Assembly (NCBI GenBank): GCA_950097015.1
Contig: CATNEN010000033.1
Location: 4,557,001-4,621,000, forward strand
DNA: 64,000 bases
Source: Macrostomum hystrix
Lineage: Eukaryota > Platyhelminthes > Macrostomidae
Direction: 5' to 3'
Under the pieces are notes generated by a model that searched no databases, had not been told where the DNA came from, and saw only the letters and a program-made list of their open reading frames with translations. Both the position numbers and the translations under genes were made by a program. Positions 12,508 to 23,935 of the stretch are shown piece by piece. Numbering within the stretch: position 1 is the stretch's first letter; every line of letters starts with the position of its first letter.

Positions 12508-14066
12508 CAATTCTGAGTACATCTGTTGTTGCGATTCTGAGTACATCTGTTGCTGCGATTCTGAGTACATCTGTTGTTGCGATTCTGAGTACATCTGTTG
12601 CTGCGATTCTGAGTACATCTGTTGCTGCGATTCTGAGTACATCTGTTGTTGCGATTCTGAGTACATCTGTTGCTGCGATTCTGAGTACATCTGTTGCTGC
12701 GATTCTGAGTACATCTGTTGCTGCGATTCTGAGTACATCTGTTGCTGCGATTCTGAGTACATCTGTTGCTGCGATTCTGAGTACATCTGTTGCTGCGATT
12801 CTGAGTACATCTGTTGCTGCGATTCTGAGTACATCAGTTGTTGCGATTCTGAGTACATCTGTTGCTGCGATTCTGAGTACATCTGTTGCTGCGATTCTGA
12901 GTACATCAGTTGTTGCGATTCTGAGTACATCTGTTGCTGCGATTCTGAGTACATCTGTTGCTGCGATTCTGAGTACATCTGTTGCTGCGATTCTGAATAC
13001 ATCTGTTGCTGCGATTCTGAGTACATCTGTTGCTGCGATTCTGAGTACATATGTTGCTGCGATTCTGAGTACATCTGTTGCTGCGATTCTGAGTACATCT
13101 GTTGCTGCGATTCTGAGTACATCTGTTGCTGCGATTCTGAGTACATCTGTTGCTGCGATTCTGAGTACATCTGTTGCTGCGATTCTGAGTACATATGTTG
13201 CTGCGATTCTGAGTACATCTGTTGTTGCGATTCTGAGTACATCTGTTGCTGCGATTCTGAGTACATCTGTTGCTGCGATTCTGAGTACATCTGTTGCTGC
13301 GATTCTGAGTACATCTGTTGCTGCGATTCTGAGTACATCTGTTGCTGCGATTCTGAGTACATCTGTTGCTGCGATTCTGAGTACATCTGTTGCTGCGATT
13401 CTGAGTACATCTGTTGCTGCGATTCTGAGTACATCTGTTGCTGCGATTCTGAGTACATCTGTTGCTGCGATTCTGAGTACATCTGTTGCTGCGATTCTGA
13501 GTACATCTGTTGCTGCGATTCTGAGTACATCAGTTGTTGCGATTCTGAGTACATCTGTTGCTGCGATTCTGAGTACATCTGTTGCTGCGATTCTGAGTAC
13601 ATCAGTTGTTGCGATTCTGAGTACATCTGTTGCTGCGATTCTGAGTACATCTGTTGCTGCGATTCTGAGTACATCTGTTGCTGCGATTCTGAATACATCT
13701 GTTGCTGCGATTCTGAGTACATCTGTTGCTGCGATTCTGAGTACATCAGTTGTTGCGATTCTGAGTACATCTGTTGCTGCGATTCTGAGTACATCTGTTG
13801 CTGCGATTCTGAGTACATCTGTTGCTGCGATTCTGAGTACATCTGTTGCTGCGATTCTGAGTACATCTGTTGTTGCAATTCTGAGTACATCAGTTGTTGC
13901 AATTCTGAGTACATCTGTTGCTGCGATTCTGAGTACATCTGTTGTTGCAATTCTGAGTACATCTGTTGCTGCGATTCTGAGTACATCTGTTGTTGCGATT
14001 CTGAGTACATCTGTTGCTGCGATTCTGAGTACATCTGTTGCTGCGATTCTAGGCGCACCTCTTGCT
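12508..14066. repeat. 24-bp minisatellite, about 65 copies, open on both strands
   Basis: Unit attctgagtacatctgttgctgcg. Because the period is 8 codons, a 626-codon frame is open on the plus strand (12350-14230, repeat CDSEYICC) and a 526-codon frame on the minus strand (12502-14082, repeat QQQMYSES). Copies differ by single substitutions, such as tgttgttg for tgttgctg, atcagttg, atatgttg and caattc, and no unit carries an indel. Whether either strand is translated cannot be decided from sequence. The plus frame has an ATG and a non-repeat tail after 14066. Listed as a repeat rather than a gene. Confidence 0.93.
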
Positions 14067-14393
14067 GGGATTCTAGATACATTTCTCTAGGGCAAAAGTT
14101 GCTTCCCCTTGGGCTAGAAATCGAACTCCCGACCTCCTCTTCACAACTGGGAAGCTCAAACCCTTATATTTTAGTAAGATATATTTTGCTAGAACGAAAT
14201 GACGCAAGCCATAATTGTCAGGTGAACTAGTAAAAAATGAAACAAAATAATTGACTGCTTTTTGGCTGATTCAGTGAAAGTCGTCCCACTTCCAGTGCAA
14301 CTGATCTATTCAAGGAGAATTAGACCAGTGAGTCGTGTGCAAAGCTGAGCTCTGCTGAACTAGAAGCACCTGGGAAGGCAAAGAGAAGCTCTT
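14067..14393. other. 3' flank of kinase gene; B-box-like motif
   Basis: Unique sequence downstream of the minus-strand kinase. Minus-strand 14110-14130 contains GGGAGTTCGATTTC, resembling a tRNA B box, so a SINE fragment is possible. No gene seen. Confidence 0.4.
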
Positions 14394-17342
14394 CTAGTTC
14401 AGAGCAGGCAGGGAGGTCACGGAATTCTTGGCGCCGTGGTCCGGCGCCTCCTCGGACAGTCGCGGCCAGCGCCAGTCGATGCGATACGGCGGCGTTAGAG
14501 CTCGGCTCCGGATGCGACCCTGCCGAGCCTCCCAGCTGTCGCAGCCGGCGAACAGGGGGCTGTCAGCGAAGCAGCGGTGGCTCAGCACCTCGCGACCCCC
14601 GCTGCGGTAGCCAAGCCGCTCCGGTATGCTCGGCCTGAGCAGCTGCACAACCAGGTCGACAAACCCCGGCGAAAGCTGCTGCTGGCGGCTGTCGCAGGCG
14701 TTGGCCAACACGCGGACCAGCTGCTCTCGGTCAGCCAGCAAGCCCGCCGGCGGGTAGCGGCCAGTCCTCAGAGCGAACAGGCTCGCGCCCAGGCCGAACC
14801 AGTCCACCGTCGAGTTCATGTGGCGCGACATGCCGCCGCCACGGCCGCGGAAGGCCTCAGTCAGCTCTGGCGGCCACCAGCCGGCATCGCGCAATGCGAA
14901 CTGGCCAAAGTCTTCGCGAAACTTTCTCGGCACTCGCAGCCAGGCGGAGCGGCGAGCCGCCGTCGAGCTGCGGCTTACTGACGACGCCTCCAGGGGCAGA
15001 CGCTTGGACAAGCCGAAGTCGTGGAGCAGCAGGTTGCCCTGCGCGTCCAGCAGCACATTCTCTGGGTGCAGGTCGCAATGCAGGACGCCGCAGTCGTGGA
15101 GGGCCGTCAGGGCCTCTGTCAGCTGTGCGGCCCAGAACAGCAGGAAACTCTCCGGGATGAAGCGAAGTCGGCGATCGCCGCTGGCGCGAATGTGGCGAGC
15201 CGCGGCGGCCAGGTCGCTAGGACAGAGCCGGTAGACTTCCAGGCTGTGCTGGCTGGACCAGGCAATCATTAGGCTGATGCCGGGGGAGCCGGAGTCCTGG
15301 ACATTCGGGAACGGATCGTTAAAGAGTATAGAATTGCTACAATAGCTGTTGTACTCGTAGTATGCTATTACGCTCTTGGCTGCTAATCCATTTCGGGCCT
15401 ATCTGGCGGGAACGCTCCCTTTTTTGCTCCCCGGGCCCGAAGCTGATTGGCTGGCTCTCCTGATCCCCCTTTCCCTTTTCTCTCAGCTCTGCGTGGCTTT
15501 GCTCCACCCCATTTGTTACGCCAATCAACTATTAGCAGCTTTGCCCTCCTCCCCCCTCCCCGACCCAGCCGCGCGCGGATTGGCTGATGAGTTTTTTATC
15601 TCTCCAACTCTCCCTCTCGCCCCTAGCCGTGGCCAATTTCGCGCTTTCTCTCGAATTAATCGCATCTACTACACAAGCTGAATTTGTTTGTTCTTCTAGG
15701 CGACATTACAGCCCGTAGCTGAATTATTTCAATAAAAGCAAGCTTTCTAGCATTGCTTTTAGGTTTTTTCGAAGCTACATACGCGATGTGTGTGGCCGCA
15801 ATTATTTGGTGCTGAGAAATCAGTGACTCATTCCTTACTGGCCTACTGATGGTGAGTAGACAGTATTGCAAATTATTTCTTGCATTCTTGATCCACAGCC
15901 AAGTGTATCTATGCCAGCAGTAACATTAAAGTGCAGGTTCTGCCACTCATGGCCACCCACCTGTCAGTGACACTGAGCCTGTCAAATTTAATTGCTAAGC
16001 TGAATTTCATCATGGGATGTAAAGCCTGGGTGAGCAGCATTCCCCTATGCTCACCCAGAAAGCTAAAAACCAACAGATCTTCTGACATGCATCTAGTCAG
16101 CTCTGTTATTTACTCAAACGCCTTACAATTCTCACAGTCTGTATCCAACCGTTGCCAAGAAAGCACTAAGATTGCACTTTCAAAGAAGAATGAACGAGGC
16201 CCAAGGCTCTGTTGAGGCTGCATCGGGTTGGAGAGTGGTGGAATTTGAGATGCGAATTTCAGACCCCACAAACTCAAGTATTGATCTGACCGGGTAGCGC
16301 TTTCACCTGCTGGCACGTGGCCTGCTTATTGACATTATTGACATGAGCTTGGGTGACTCTTTGAGAAATACTCTCGGTCCGCTGCGCCGCTGCCTAGCTT
16401 CATCGTAACAAAAGGACTTCCCAAGGGCTAATCGATGGGCATTACGACTCAGACTTATCGCTGTTATTTCTAAGAAAATAACAAACTTTCACCTTCAGCA
16501 CTTCCAGCGCCCGCCTGGCCTTCCTGAAAGCTTTCTGCGCGGCTTCGTGGTTCATTGATGCTCTCGGCAGTTTCACCGCCACCAGCTCCGCTCCGTTGTC
16601 CAGCCCGGCCTGGCTCTCGCCGGTCTTGCCTAAGCCGGACATCAGCTCACGGAGCTCCGCCAGCACAGCCGTCCGGTCTCTCGACGGCGCGACCTCCTCC
16701 AGCCGATTGTCCTCGTCCTCGTTGTCGCCAAGACTCGTTGTTCGCGGTCGCCGCACCGCCAGGAGGATGTCGGCGTAGCCTCCTGACTGCAGCAGCATGG
16801 AGCATTGGCAAACGCAGTCGCTGGTTGTAGCACGCAGCTCGCGCTCAAGCCACCGAGGCGGCCGGTCACCATTTCTTGGAAGCCGCAGCTGCACCGGAAT
16901 ACTCTGGACTGCATCGATCGCCGTGACAACGGTTTCCATGGAGACTGAGTAAGTCAAGCAGCGTCTGGTCGATGGGATGGCGGTGAGGGAGCGTGGCCCC
17001 TGCACAGGGTGCGGCATCGTCGAGGAAGCCTTCGATGCCATCAATGTCGGACCAAATTCAGTCTGTGAAGCAGAAGTCAGGAAACTCGGGCAAATTTTTT
17101 GACTCGTAGCGCTCAACACTGGAATAAATCTAGATTCACCTGACTACCTTGAGGGGCTGAGTCACTGGTGTCGCCACCGCAATCAGCGCCTCCGCTGCCG
17201 CATCTTTCGCTGCAGCCTCTGGCCTGCTGGAAGACAATGACGATGGAGACCGGCGGAGATGTCGTCGGCGTCCGCGAGATCGCGCCGTCCGACAGCGGCC
17301 TCTCGACTTTGCCGGCGTGTCTTGGGTTGTTGAAGTTGCCAT
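14394..17342 (-). CDS. Divergent protein kinase, three exons
   Basis: Exons 17342-17148, 17062-16493 and 15296-14394 (minus strand) join in phase 0 throughout and give about 555 residues. Exon 1 is a basic, Ser/Arg-rich leader. Exon 2 holds the N-lobe: a degenerate glycine loop (LLQSGGYADILLAV), an acidic insertion, and AVKLPRAS with the ATP-binding Lys. Exon 3 holds the C-lobe: catalytic loop HCDLHPENVLLD (Asp and Asn kept, the usual HRD Arg replaced by Cys), HDFG for metal binding, a long Ser/Arg activation segment, WWPPE in place of APE, and WFGLGASLFALRTGRYPP for the F-helix region. It should be a Ser/Thr-type kinase that does not need activation-loop phosphorylation in the classical RD way (inference). 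The loop GGYA recalls Polo-like kinases, but no Polo boxes are seen. The 1.2-kb second intron contains a dispersed CCAAT-rich repeat. Confidence 0.75.
15410..15560 (+). repeat. Dispersed repeat copy 1 (in kinase intron 2)
   Basis: This segment resembles 34220-34400: both read gctgattgg(c/t)tgg, then a pyrimidine tract, then tgtggctttgcc/tgcgtggctttgctcc, a T-rich stretch and gcagctttg, in the same order and spacing. Both continue with more ATTGG boxes. Either an old interspersed element or a duplicated promoter-like block; no coding content. Confidence 0.5.
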
Positions 17343-19065
17343 TTATGCAGAATCGTCGAATGCTACCTCAGTCCAGGCGGCATTCTTTGTTCTTCGTTTA
17401 AGTCGCAACGTTGTCGGATTGACGGCGCGTTGAAGTAGGCAGTATTGCCAGACTTTGATTAGCGAATGCCCGCTGAGTTAGCAAATTGGCGGTCCGCTAT
17501 GGAGTTGAGCTGAGCAGCTCAGGGTATTGTGCTTGCTGGGCCCAGTCCATAGCCTGCTGAAGATTTGGGCCAGCCCAGCCTTCTGTGTACACGGAGAAGG
17601 AATCAACAGCTTTGCAGCCCCCCGCCCTGCCACAAGCCTCTAATATTTTTCGTAGGGTTTTGGAAGAGTGTGAGCCGGGCAACCAGAGCTCTTCCTAAAA
17701 CTGCTCCTGTCTCCCAGCTGCCGCTCCCCTCACACTTCCCAGTGGCTGTCCCTCCCTACCCCCCTCCCGGGCTGCACAGGTTGGAGATCCCTTTTTTGTT
17801 CTGGCACTCGGATCCCCGCTTCTGCCCTGAAAGGCTGAAAGAGACACAGAAGATGGGCACAAGACGGAGAGGCAGTGGTGGAAGATTAGGCCTAAAAAAC
17901 TCCCTAAAAAGCCGCCAACGCCTCCCACTGGCCTCCTAATGTATTCTCTCTGTCTCCTCACGGCCTCTTTTTCAGCGGGGAATCGTCAGGCGGCCTCATC
18001 CTGCCCCATCCTGCTCGCTTTTGAGTCCCATCCCACATGAGTCCAATGGCAGCTTAGCCAGTTTCAACAAATCTAAGAAATATTTTTTATTTCCGTTTCC
18101 AGTCTCGATAGAAGCTCATTTTAACTGTTGCTAGGGACTCGAAATTGGCAACAAAAATGAAGCCGGTTTGCTTTCTTTGCTGTTTTTATTCAAACAGATC
18201 TTTCTCAGCAAGGCTGCTGCAGCGAAGCCAATGCTTTGCCTCATTTTACCGATAAACTCACTGGCTGCAGCAGCTGGGTGAAAATGGCAAAGCACGAGTT
18301 CTTTTATTTTCCTGCCTCGACAATGCCAAGGACGAGCAGCGCGAGACGCATCGCCGCCGACGTTCAGCATATTCAAAAGCGACGACAGAGCAGAGCAGAG
18401 CATGAGTAGACGGAAGGAAAAGTACTGAAGCACAGCTGGAGACACTTTTAGGGTTTCTGGTTAAGAAGCATGGATAAGCCAGAGCAGGCAAAGCTTAGCG
18501 AATCCACAGTGAGACAGTCAGGCGGCATTGGGAAGGGGAACCAGACTCACTGCCTCAGATTCTTGGTCTTGCCAGTGTGCTCAACTTCTCAGGTTGGGAG
18601 TAGCATAAGTTAGCCGCGCCGAAGAGTTCAAGCTGCTAAAGAGCTGTACACAAAGATGTGTTATTCAATGGATTGACTGCTTAAAATATATGCTTATTCC
18701 GTACTCTGCTCAACAAAATGTAAAACAGCAATAAAATTAGAAATACGAACTATGAAGACTTTGTGAGCTAAAATTAAAATCGGACGCCGGCACATGTAAA
18801 ATGTAGGCTATATGAGGTGACCCGTGCTCCTGAATCACGAATTTCGCGCGAATGAGCTGATGACAAAAAGCTGAAAATTGTTTGTAGAAAAAGGCAACAG
18901 CTGACCTCAACAGGTGCTAGAGTGAGTGGGTGAATGAATGAGCTTTGATCTTGCAGGCAAAACTGTTACTGCAAGGCATTACTGAGGCAGCTGTTGCACA
19001 TGACGAATGCGCTGCCATCACCAGTAGACCCGCTTAGCAGACAAGTTCGAGAAGGTCGTCTGTTC
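17343..19065. other. Intergenic between kinase and Kunitz gene
   Basis: Upstream of the kinase start (17342) and downstream of the Kunitz gene stop (19066). Unique sequence with a purine/pyrimidine-rich patch at 17700-17900. Short frames have no domain or splice support. No clear TATA box was found for the kinase. Confidence 0.5.
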
Positions 19066-22000
19066 TCAAAGGCCGCAGCTGTTGTAGCAGTCAGCCAGGT
19101 TAGCGAAGTAGTTCTGGTTTCGGCTGCAACCAAAGTTTATCATGAACTTGCACTGGTTCTGGCGCTTGCTGTAAAAGTACCCTCGGCTCAAGAGGCCGCT
19201 CTGGCTGTGACCGCAGTAGCCGCTATCATTCGGCAGCTCGCAGTGTGGTGGCAGCTGAGCGGGGTTGATGTAGGCTGGAAGTTTTGGTTGCTGCTGTTCA
19301 ACTGGCCACCGAGTTTGCACTTTTGTTCCCGACAAAACACTTCAACCGATTCAAACTCACTTGGCGCCGAATCAAACGTCGGCAGATTGACGTCGATGCC
19401 GGTGTAGCGACACATGGCTGCGGGCGGTTGGCAGAACAGCTCGATGTCTTCCTTAGCCCTATCCGCCCGCTCCTCCGGGCTGGATATGAAGCTATACATC
19501 TGCAGAATTCTGTTTTTGCACTCTGTGTCATTCAACAGGAAGCACTTGGACTGGTACAGAGAGTAGGGCTCGTCGCAGCGCACCGCCTTTCGGGACAAGG
19601 AAGATTCAAAGAAAGAGATTAGGCTGCCTAAGAGATTAGGTAGAAGATTATCGATTTCGTGGCAGAGTTTCGGCCTCACCTCGCACGGATTAAAGATGCG
19701 TCTGACGCAATAATTCTCGCAGTCGGCCAGCGAGTTGAACAGGTTGCCGTTGTTCAGCTGGCAGCCATAATGGGCGAACCACTTGCAGCGCATTTCCACC
19801 ATGTCGAATGTCCATTTCGAACGGCTAGATGAGCACTTCGGCTGATTGCGCCAATCTAGCTGGCGTTTGCACTTCTGCGGCAGCAGATCCGCCGAGTCCA
19901 CCGTCAGTGGCTGCCGGGTAGGCGGAGATGGCGCCTGTGTCATCAACGGCTGTGTCGCTGGCAGAGCTGAGGCCTGCCTCTGAAAACAAGTGAACAGTTG
20001 TTGACTCTTCCCTGCTAATCTGGCAACGATGTTTGAAGGCCTCGGAAGTCCTTTGAGACGTCCTTTGAATCGACATCAATAGTTTGCAAGTTTACTTACC
20101 GGGGCCGCTCCGGACTCGATTCTCCGAGCTACTGCTGCGGGACGAACAGAGCGTCTTATGGCCAGTGGAGCGATTCTTGAGTCTGGCGTAGTTGAGCTGG
20201 GCATTGGAGACGTCTGAAATATTTTTTCTCGGTCTTTTGTGCGAATCTGCTCGACCAAGCTTGAACACATGAGCGTTTTTTGTTCACTATTTGTCGGAAA
20301 ACTCGTCACTCTGAAGTTCAGTCACGCTTAAGGCCCTCATTTACTGTTGAAATTGCAGCACGTGGCTGTCACTCACCGGTTCTGGAATCCCAGCCACTTG
20401 CCGCATAAACTTCAAATTGTCCGCGGCCATCTCATCCTGGACTCTCTTGGGCAGCCATGCCGGTAGAATCTCCCAGTAATTTCGGGTCACATGCTCATAC
20501 GCTGGCACCTCTGTGGTCGTGGCCTAAATGCATGTAGGGGGTATGATTTTGCTAACCATTTTGCAGCATGCAAACTACTTTAAGTAGAGCGATGAAATAT
20601 ATCGTACCAAATCTCTATCAACGGACAGCCGGCGCGCCGACAGAACTTGATTTTCCAGCTGGAACTGGCGCCTAACCTCCGGGTGCAACCAGGCGGGCAG
20701 GACCTCCCAGTACATGCGGGTCACGTGTTCCGCTGGCGGCGCAGTCGTGGTCTTCAACTGGAAAGAGAGAATTATGCTCAGCATTTATTGAATTTGAATG
20801 AGCATTAGTTGCATTTTACCTGCCGCTGAATGTTGGCTACCCTGGCCAGGAACTCCTCATTGTCGCGCTGAATCTCGTTCCTGACCCTGCTCTGGAGCCA
20901 GCTCGGGTAGTGCTCCCAGTAGTCGCGGGTGACGTGCACTGCATCTGGCGCCTCGGTCGTGGGCGTCTTCAAAAGTTCGGGTTCGGGTTCGCTCTGTCCT
21001 CACTTTTCAGTAGTATTTTACCAAGCTACACGAGAATCATCTACTTCGTAAACAAAAAGCGCTACTGCAAAATCAGAGGGGACTCAAACTCACCGGCTTA
21101 GGCAGTCCGGCTCTTTGTCTGTTTTCATTGTTATCCAGCTCAAACTGCAGCCGCACCTCCGGGGGCAGCCATGCCGGCAGGTGGCGCGGGGACCAGTACT
21201 GCTTGGTCACGTGAGCCAACTCCGGTTCCGGCGTTGTTTGTGAGGCCTGGTTTGTTAAAATCGCAACAAAATGATTCTAAGATATTTTTGTGCCAGTTCT
21301 AAAATAACTTACGCTATAAGAATCTAGGTTTACACTAAATTACCATCACTGTAAGAAAAGTATAGAGGCAAAAAGTCGAACCATCCCTTACGAGTCTCTG
21401 CAGTTGCTCTTTGACAAGGCGCTTGTGCTCCGGACTGGCCTCTTGCACCTTACCGCGGCTGACAGGGCCCGCTGTAGTTGTTTTGGCTGCCGATGTGGCA
21501 GAAGATTCTGTGAAGGGCTGTATCGTCGTGTCAGGTATTTTAACACTGGATACTATCGTGTCAGCACTTGCATTTTCGGTGTTTGGGAGGTCAGCAGTTG
21601 AGGTCACAGCGACTGGCGTCTCGGCTGTTGTCTGGTCCTCATCGGTTGCCAGGAACCAGGCTTTTGAGCCACTGGCCAGAACGAGCTGGAATTGAGTACT
21701 CTGGGCTTGAGTTGCTCGTTGAGCGAAGTCAAGGACACTCAAAGTTGGTCAGCTGTTTTAGTATTCGAAGCACTGAAATGCTGAAGACTGGCAACCGCAA
21801 TCTACTAAATTCTGTATTGGGATTTCTATCCCGTACTGTACGCTCGTAAATAAGAAAATTTTCCGGAAGCAGCTGCAAAATGGTTTCCTAATTGGTCCTG
21901 GCCGCGCCCAGACAGTCCATCTATTAAAGTACATTCGTCTGGCAAAATTATACGAGCTTATATATTTATTTCTGTTTGATTGTTTTCTAGTTTCCAAGTG

Positions 22001-22075
22001 CGCACGTACTCGAGTTCAAGCACTCACCAGACAAGCCGCTAGCAGAGCCGCTGCCGCGACCCTCGATTGTTTCAT
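19066..22075 (-). CDS. Secreted Kunitz protein with four tandem HVTRxYW modules
   Basis: Ten minus-strand exons: 22075-22028, 21700-21392, 21246-21094, 20966-20820, 20757-20608, 20523-20377, 20213-20100, 19979-19680, 19586-19361, 19319-19066. All join in phase 0 except the last intron (phase 1), giving about 615 residues. Exon 1 is a complete signal peptide (MKQSRVAAAALLAACL). Exon 2 is a Ser/Thr-rich, probably O-glycosylated stretch. Exons 3-6 each encode one 49-51-residue copy of a module: a TT(P/E/A) lead, HVT(R/K)xYW, LPAWL or PSWL, then a charged helix with (D/E)N. Exon 8 has a Kunitz-like domain (CKRQLDW to CENYC), exon 9 a four-or-more-Cys segment, and exon 10 a C-terminal Kunitz domain (CELPNDSGYC to CYNSC) ending CGL-stop. 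Kunitz domains inhibit serine proteases, but the residue after the second Cys here is Gly, so trypsin inhibition is unlikely. The HVTRxYW module is not one I recognise. The acceptor of exon 2 could alternatively be at 21685. Confidence 0.8.
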
Positions 22076-23202
22076 GGCGTGAGAACTCTGGTGTCGATTT
22101 CCGGGCCACCCTGGATGCGCCCTGGATGCGCAGCAGAATTTGGGCGGTTGGCAGAGCTCGAGTCGCACGGTACACAGGCTGTTGCTGCTCCGAGATGGGT
22201 CGATTGTCGAGGAAAGAAGCGGAGGCAAAATGCGGTGTTCGGAAGCCCTCGCAGATGTCGGGTATTATCGAGGTCACACCGCTAGAGTAAATAGGCAATC
22301 ATTGGAAAAGAAACCGCCCATACTGAGGTTCGAGCATCGCGCCATCTTTAAATGTTAGTCAGCCAGGGCAGAGGCAGAGAGAAGCGCAACTGGTTGGGGA
22401 GGGCGACTGTGTGTCTTCGGCTCGCAGCCTCCCCACCGCCGATCCTTTGGACGGTCCAATTAACTCTCAGCGAGGGGGTGGCGCGGCAAGGATGCTGGAA
22501 GTGAAAGCGGCTATAGAAGGCATTGCCTCATCAGTCACCGCCGCTGGGCGGGGCTCCGGCTGGCCTCTCTAACACCGCTAACGCGCGACTTGCTGAAGTG
22601 CCGCTCCGCGCTTAGTCAGGGGCTGACAAATGACCGCTGTCAAAAAAGTAGCTTCAGTCTAGTTAGTAGGCCTTCGAGGTCCAGAGAATAGGGGATGAAC
22701 CGGAGGTCCGCAGGGCTAGCGGGCAAACAGCGTATGTGAGGATCCACTTCCCGAAATTCTGGCTAAGAAAAAGCTATTCGCATTAACCTCGAAAATGCAT
22801 TTGCAGGCGGATCACAACAATCCCGTTGGATAACCTTCTAGCTCCAAAGCACAACAACAGATGATTCTTCCAGTTGCTAACGAATGCAGGCACCCAAAAT
22901 CCAGGGCCTGATCAGCAAGATATTTGCTACTGCAACTAGCCGAAAGTCTAAGAAAAGATGCAAGGAAAATCAAGGGTTCCAGGAGGAGTGTTGCAGCCTC
23001 GTGTATTAGATTTCATACATCTGCATTCTGTGCTGGGAACTAGTTAACATTTAACAACTAGTTCGTACTTTTTGCAATCTGTTTCAGTTTCCTCAATGAT
23101 TTACTCACTCGCTGACGTCACTGACAACGAATTTCAATCAAAAAGCGGTTGCAGAAAAGTTGCAAATCGTAAACCCTTCTCATGCGTAACTGGATAAGAC
23201 AA
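22076..23202. other. Upstream region of the Kunitz/HVTRxYW gene
   Basis: Unique, GC-rich near the gene (5' UTR and promoter expected for the minus-strand gene). A palindromic cAMP-response-type motif TGACGTCA is at 23113-23120, about 1 kb upstream. No other gene seen; frames at 22016-22298 overlap the 5' leader. Confidence 0.45.
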
Positions 23203-23290
23203 GGGAGATATGAGACAGGGGAGAGATAAGACAAGGGAGAGATGAGACAGGGGAGAGATGAGACGGGAGAGATGAGACGGGAGAGATGAG
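23203..23290. repeat. Short purine minisatellite (gagatgagac)
   Basis: About six imperfect 13-21-bp copies of gagagatgagacaggg-type units. The same motif reappears at 23925-23955, so it brackets the LINE relic on both sides. Confidence 0.8.
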
Positions 23291-23334
23291 ATAGCGGAGA
23301 AAAAAGACAGACTCTGCCAAATGGAGACCGGATT

Positions 23335-23935
23335 GCCGGATGCGACGACTTCCGCTACCGTGGCTCCCTCGTGGCTAATGCTAATGCCATTATTTCAGAC
23401 AGAGGAGCACAGGCCTGGCGCGCAGCTCGATTACTAAGTGCCATCTTCTGCCATCTTTGCACAGCAGCTGACCTCATCCTGCTCTACTGACTCGAAACGA
23501 TACCGATGACGAAGACGCGCGAGGACGCTCTTGACGCGCTCTACAGGGCGATGCTCAGGTATGCCCTTGGGATCGGGTACCCGGAGACGATCTCAAACCA
23601 GGTGCTTGAGCGGCAAACAAAAACTCCTCCGCTACCTCCGCACCCTGCAACTACGGCGCCAGCGGCTTCTTGGCCATGTTCTCCGACGACAAGGCCGAGG
23701 GGAAACCAATCCGCTGACGATGACTGTTCGTCATCTGCCGCGCGACCCGCTTAGGCCCATCCATGCACGGAAGAACTGCTACCCTCGTCCAGACCTACCT
23801 GAACGACCTCGAGGCAATGGACATGACCGCCATCGAGGCTGTCGCTTTCCCGTCGCAAGTGTTTCGCGACCGTCCGGGCCTCTTCGTCCTAGCATATACT
23901 ACTACTATACACAGGAGAGTGATACGCAGGAGAGA
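23335..23935 (+). mobile_element. Relic of a non-LTR (LINE) retrotransposon, RT C-terminal end
   Basis: Translating across several frames gives, in order, the tail motifs of LINE reverse transcriptases: FRYRGSLV (usually FRYLGS), DLILLY (usually LLYGSETW), MTKTREDALDALYRAMLRY, LGIGYPETISNQVL, then RRQRLLGHVLRR. The reading frame changes at least twice and stops interrupt it, so it is dead. Only the 3' end of the element is present. The order and wording match RTE/CR1-type endonuclease-RT ORFs; the clade cannot be assigned by eye. Confidence 0.75.
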
